Shown here in pieces: positions 62,584-64,000 of a stretch of DNA of 64,000 nt. The notes under the pieces were generated by a model. The model searched no databases. It saw only the letters and a program-made list of their open reading frames with translations, and had not been told where the DNA came from. Positions within the stretch are counted from its first letter, which is position 1; every line of letters begins with the position of its first letter. The DNA lies in contig OZ245893.1 of assembly GCA_965229645.1 (NCBI GenBank), forward strand, positions 2,170,001 through 2,234,000, written 5' to 3'. The translations under genes were made by a program, and so were the position numbers. This DNA comes from CAXQZM01 sp965229645 (GTDB taxonomy: Bacteria > Pseudomonadota > Alphaproteobacteria > UBA7985).

Positions 62584-64000
62584 ATGGGCGGTTTTTTCCT
62601 GCGCCAAGAGCCGCAAGTCCAGATCGGCCAAGCGCTGATCTTGGCGGCCCTGGTCGTCATGGCGCTGGGGGCCGTGTTGCCAGGCTGGTTGGTCGAGCCG
62701 CCCTATTGGATGACCCATCCCCTAAAACCTCTGGTCGATCTTTGGAATGCGCTGGTCGGGGACGGGGGAGGGATCGTAAAACCGCTGGCCCATCCCGACC
62801 CCGCGAAGGTGCCGTCGCAAGGCTTGATCGGGGCGACAGCACCGACCTTTGACGGCCTATTTTCCTGGCTCAAGAACGATCTGGGCCTGATCACCGTCAC
62901 CCGCTGGGTCTCCGATCAAGTCAAGTGGCTGCTCGATACCACCGCCTACATTCTCTACGGCAAGGGACGCGGATCGCAGCATTGGGCCCTGACCTGGATG
63001 GCCCTCGCGGCCTTGGCCTACGCGCTCGCCGCCGCCGCTCACAGCTTGCGTGCGGGCTTGCTGGCCTTGGGGGCGGTGCTGATTGTGGGGATGGGCTTAT
63101 CCGCCGTGCCGCAAGCGCGCGAGGGGTTGGCCTTTTTGGCGCTCGACGGCTTTTGGGGGGTCTTGTTGCCCGTTCCTTGGGTGGTCTTTGCGGGCATGGC
63201 CGCCCTCATCGGCTGGCACTTAGGGGGGCGGCAACTGGCGCTTTTGGCGGGCGGGACTTTCGTTTGGTGCGCCTTGGTGGGGCAGTGGAAGGAGGCCATG
63301 CAGACCCTATCGGTGATTTTGGTGGCCGCGCCCTTCGCGGTCGTTCTCGGGTTGGTACTTGGGGTGTTGGCTTGGCGCTACAAATCGGTGGAAAACGGCC
63401 TGAACCCGTTTTTGAACCTGGCGCAATCCCTGCCGCACTTTACGTACATGATCCCCGTCGTGGTGTTCATCGGCATCGGACCGAAGGCGGGGGCCATCGT
63501 CACCATAGTCTTTGCCACCCCGCCCATGGTGCGCATGGCGGTCCTGGGGCTAAAACGCATCTCCGCAGACATCATCGAAAGCGGCCACATGTCGGGCGCA
63601 ACGGCGCGGCAACTCCTGTTTCAGGTACGAATTCCCTCGGCGCGGGAAGACCTGCTGATCGGCGTCAACCAAACCATCATGCAATCCCTCGCCATGGTGG
63701 TGTTGGCCGCTTTGATCGGCATGCCTGGCCTCGGGGACAAGCTGTTGCAACAATTGGGCGGGCTCAAGATCGGGCGGGCGGCGGAAATCGGCCTGTCGAT
63801 TGTCTTGATCGCCATTACGTTGGACCGCCTGTCCAAGGCCTGGGCGGTGCGCCAGCCTGTGCATTTTGACCGCGGCACGTCGTGGGCGCGGCGCCATAGC
63901 TTCATGCTGGTATCGCTGGCCCTCGTGGCGGCGCTCTACGCCGTGGCGCACCTGTGGGAGCCGCTGCAAACGATCAAGTTCCGCAACTCCTTTACCATGT
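62584..64000 (+). CDS. tmoW: TMAO/glycine-betaine ABC transporter permease (TmoW/ProW-like), 3' end outside window
   Basis: An open frame from ATG 62584 to the window edge (about 472 codons) starts MGGFFLRQEPQVQIGQAL. After an extended N-terminal region with several membrane helices it enters the binding-protein-dependent permease domain (KSVENGLNPFLNLAQSLPHFTYM...). The EAA loop is MSGATARQLLFQVRIPSA and the motif VVLAALIGMPGLGDKLL is typical of ProW. It is longer than E. coli ProW, as known for TmoW-type permeases. It is partial, with no stop before base 64000. Confidence 0.88.
   Translation, partial: MGGFFLRQEPQVQIGQALILAALVVMALGAVLPGWLVEPPYWMTHPLKPLVDLWNALVGDGGGIVKPLAHPDPAKVPSQGLIGATAPTFDGLFSWLKNDLGLITVTRWVSDQVKWLLDTTAYILYGKGRGSQHWALTWMALAALAYALAAAAHSLRAGLLALGAVLIVGMGLSAVPQAREGLAFLALDGFWGVLLPVPWVVFAGMAALIGWHLGGRQLALLAGGTFVWCALVGQWKEAMQTLSVILVAAPFAVVLGLVLGVLAWRYKSVENGLNPFLNLAQSLPHFTYMIPVVVFIGIGPKAGAIVTIVFATPPMVRMAVLGLKRISADIIESGHMSGATARQLLFQVRIPSAREDLLIGVNQTIMQSLAMVVLAALIGMPGLGDKLLQQLGGLKIGRAAEIGLSIVLIAITLDRLSKAWAVRQPVHFDRGTSWARRHSFMLVSLALVAALYAVAHLWEPLQTIKFRNSFTM

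Overview
The window is GC-rich, gene-dense DNA from an alphaproteobacterium, most likely Rhodobacterales (roseobacter-like). The basis is a CcrM-type GANTC methyltransferase, aerobic cobalamin synthesis (cobN), a MaeB malic enzyme with a phosphotransacetylase-like tail, the run mutS-glnD-murJ-trpS, and a trimethylamine monooxygenase next to a glycine-betaine/TMAO-type ABC transporter. Taxonomy is inferred from gene content only; no rRNA or tRNA gene was seen.

Layout. 1-421: 3' end of an IS66 transposase, cut off by a repeat hairpin. 402-7480 (-): pbpC and a bacterial alpha-2-macroglobulin in one operon. 7749-13022 (-): a dipeptide/oligopeptide ABC transporter with a terminator just after the binding-protein gene. 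13442-15694 (-): malic enzyme. 15787-26415 (+): mutS, glnD, murJ, trpS, a TauE/SafE exporter, a TIGR02186 protein, UspA and an Nfu-type Fe-S carrier. 27087-30610 (+): a Bax-like lipoprotein, tsaB, rimI and a YafK-like L,D-transpeptidase. 30613-33875: insertion-sequence graveyard (IS3, truncated IS21, an IS110 scrap, two inverted-repeat structures). 34111-38056: glutamate-synthase-like FMN protein, ccrM, rnhB and a divergent DUF2064 gene. 38077-42979 (-): cobN, moaB and a family-4 uracil-DNA glycosylase. 43040-44231: an intact IS110 element. 44495-47609 (-): ftsY, mtaB, dapF. 48048-52130 (+): a Kef-type antiporter and sucCD. 52216-54059 (-): aroK-aroB. 54319-57628 (+): small membrane protein, xerD, accA, glk. 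57843-64000 (+): tmm, a GlxA/GbdR-like regulator and tmoXVW-like genes, the last running off the window.

The most unusual content is a dispersed, multi-hairpin, mostly intergenic repeat (here called the ATACC repeat) of about 200 bp, seen in about nine full or partial copies. Its ends read ATACCAGCG and CCGTTGGTAT, and it holds four to five consecutive stem-loops. One copy carries six in-frame 48-bp tandem units. Copies supply the stop codon and last residues of xerD and aroB, and the apparent signal peptide of the Bax-like lipoprotein.

One repeat copy is split by the IS110 element. Upstream of the transposase gene a bridge RNA can be read directly. Its target-loop guides match the repeat sequence on both sides of the CT core at the insertion point, and its donor-loop guides match the element's own two ends. 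The repeat family therefore looks like the programmed landing site of this IS110 element.
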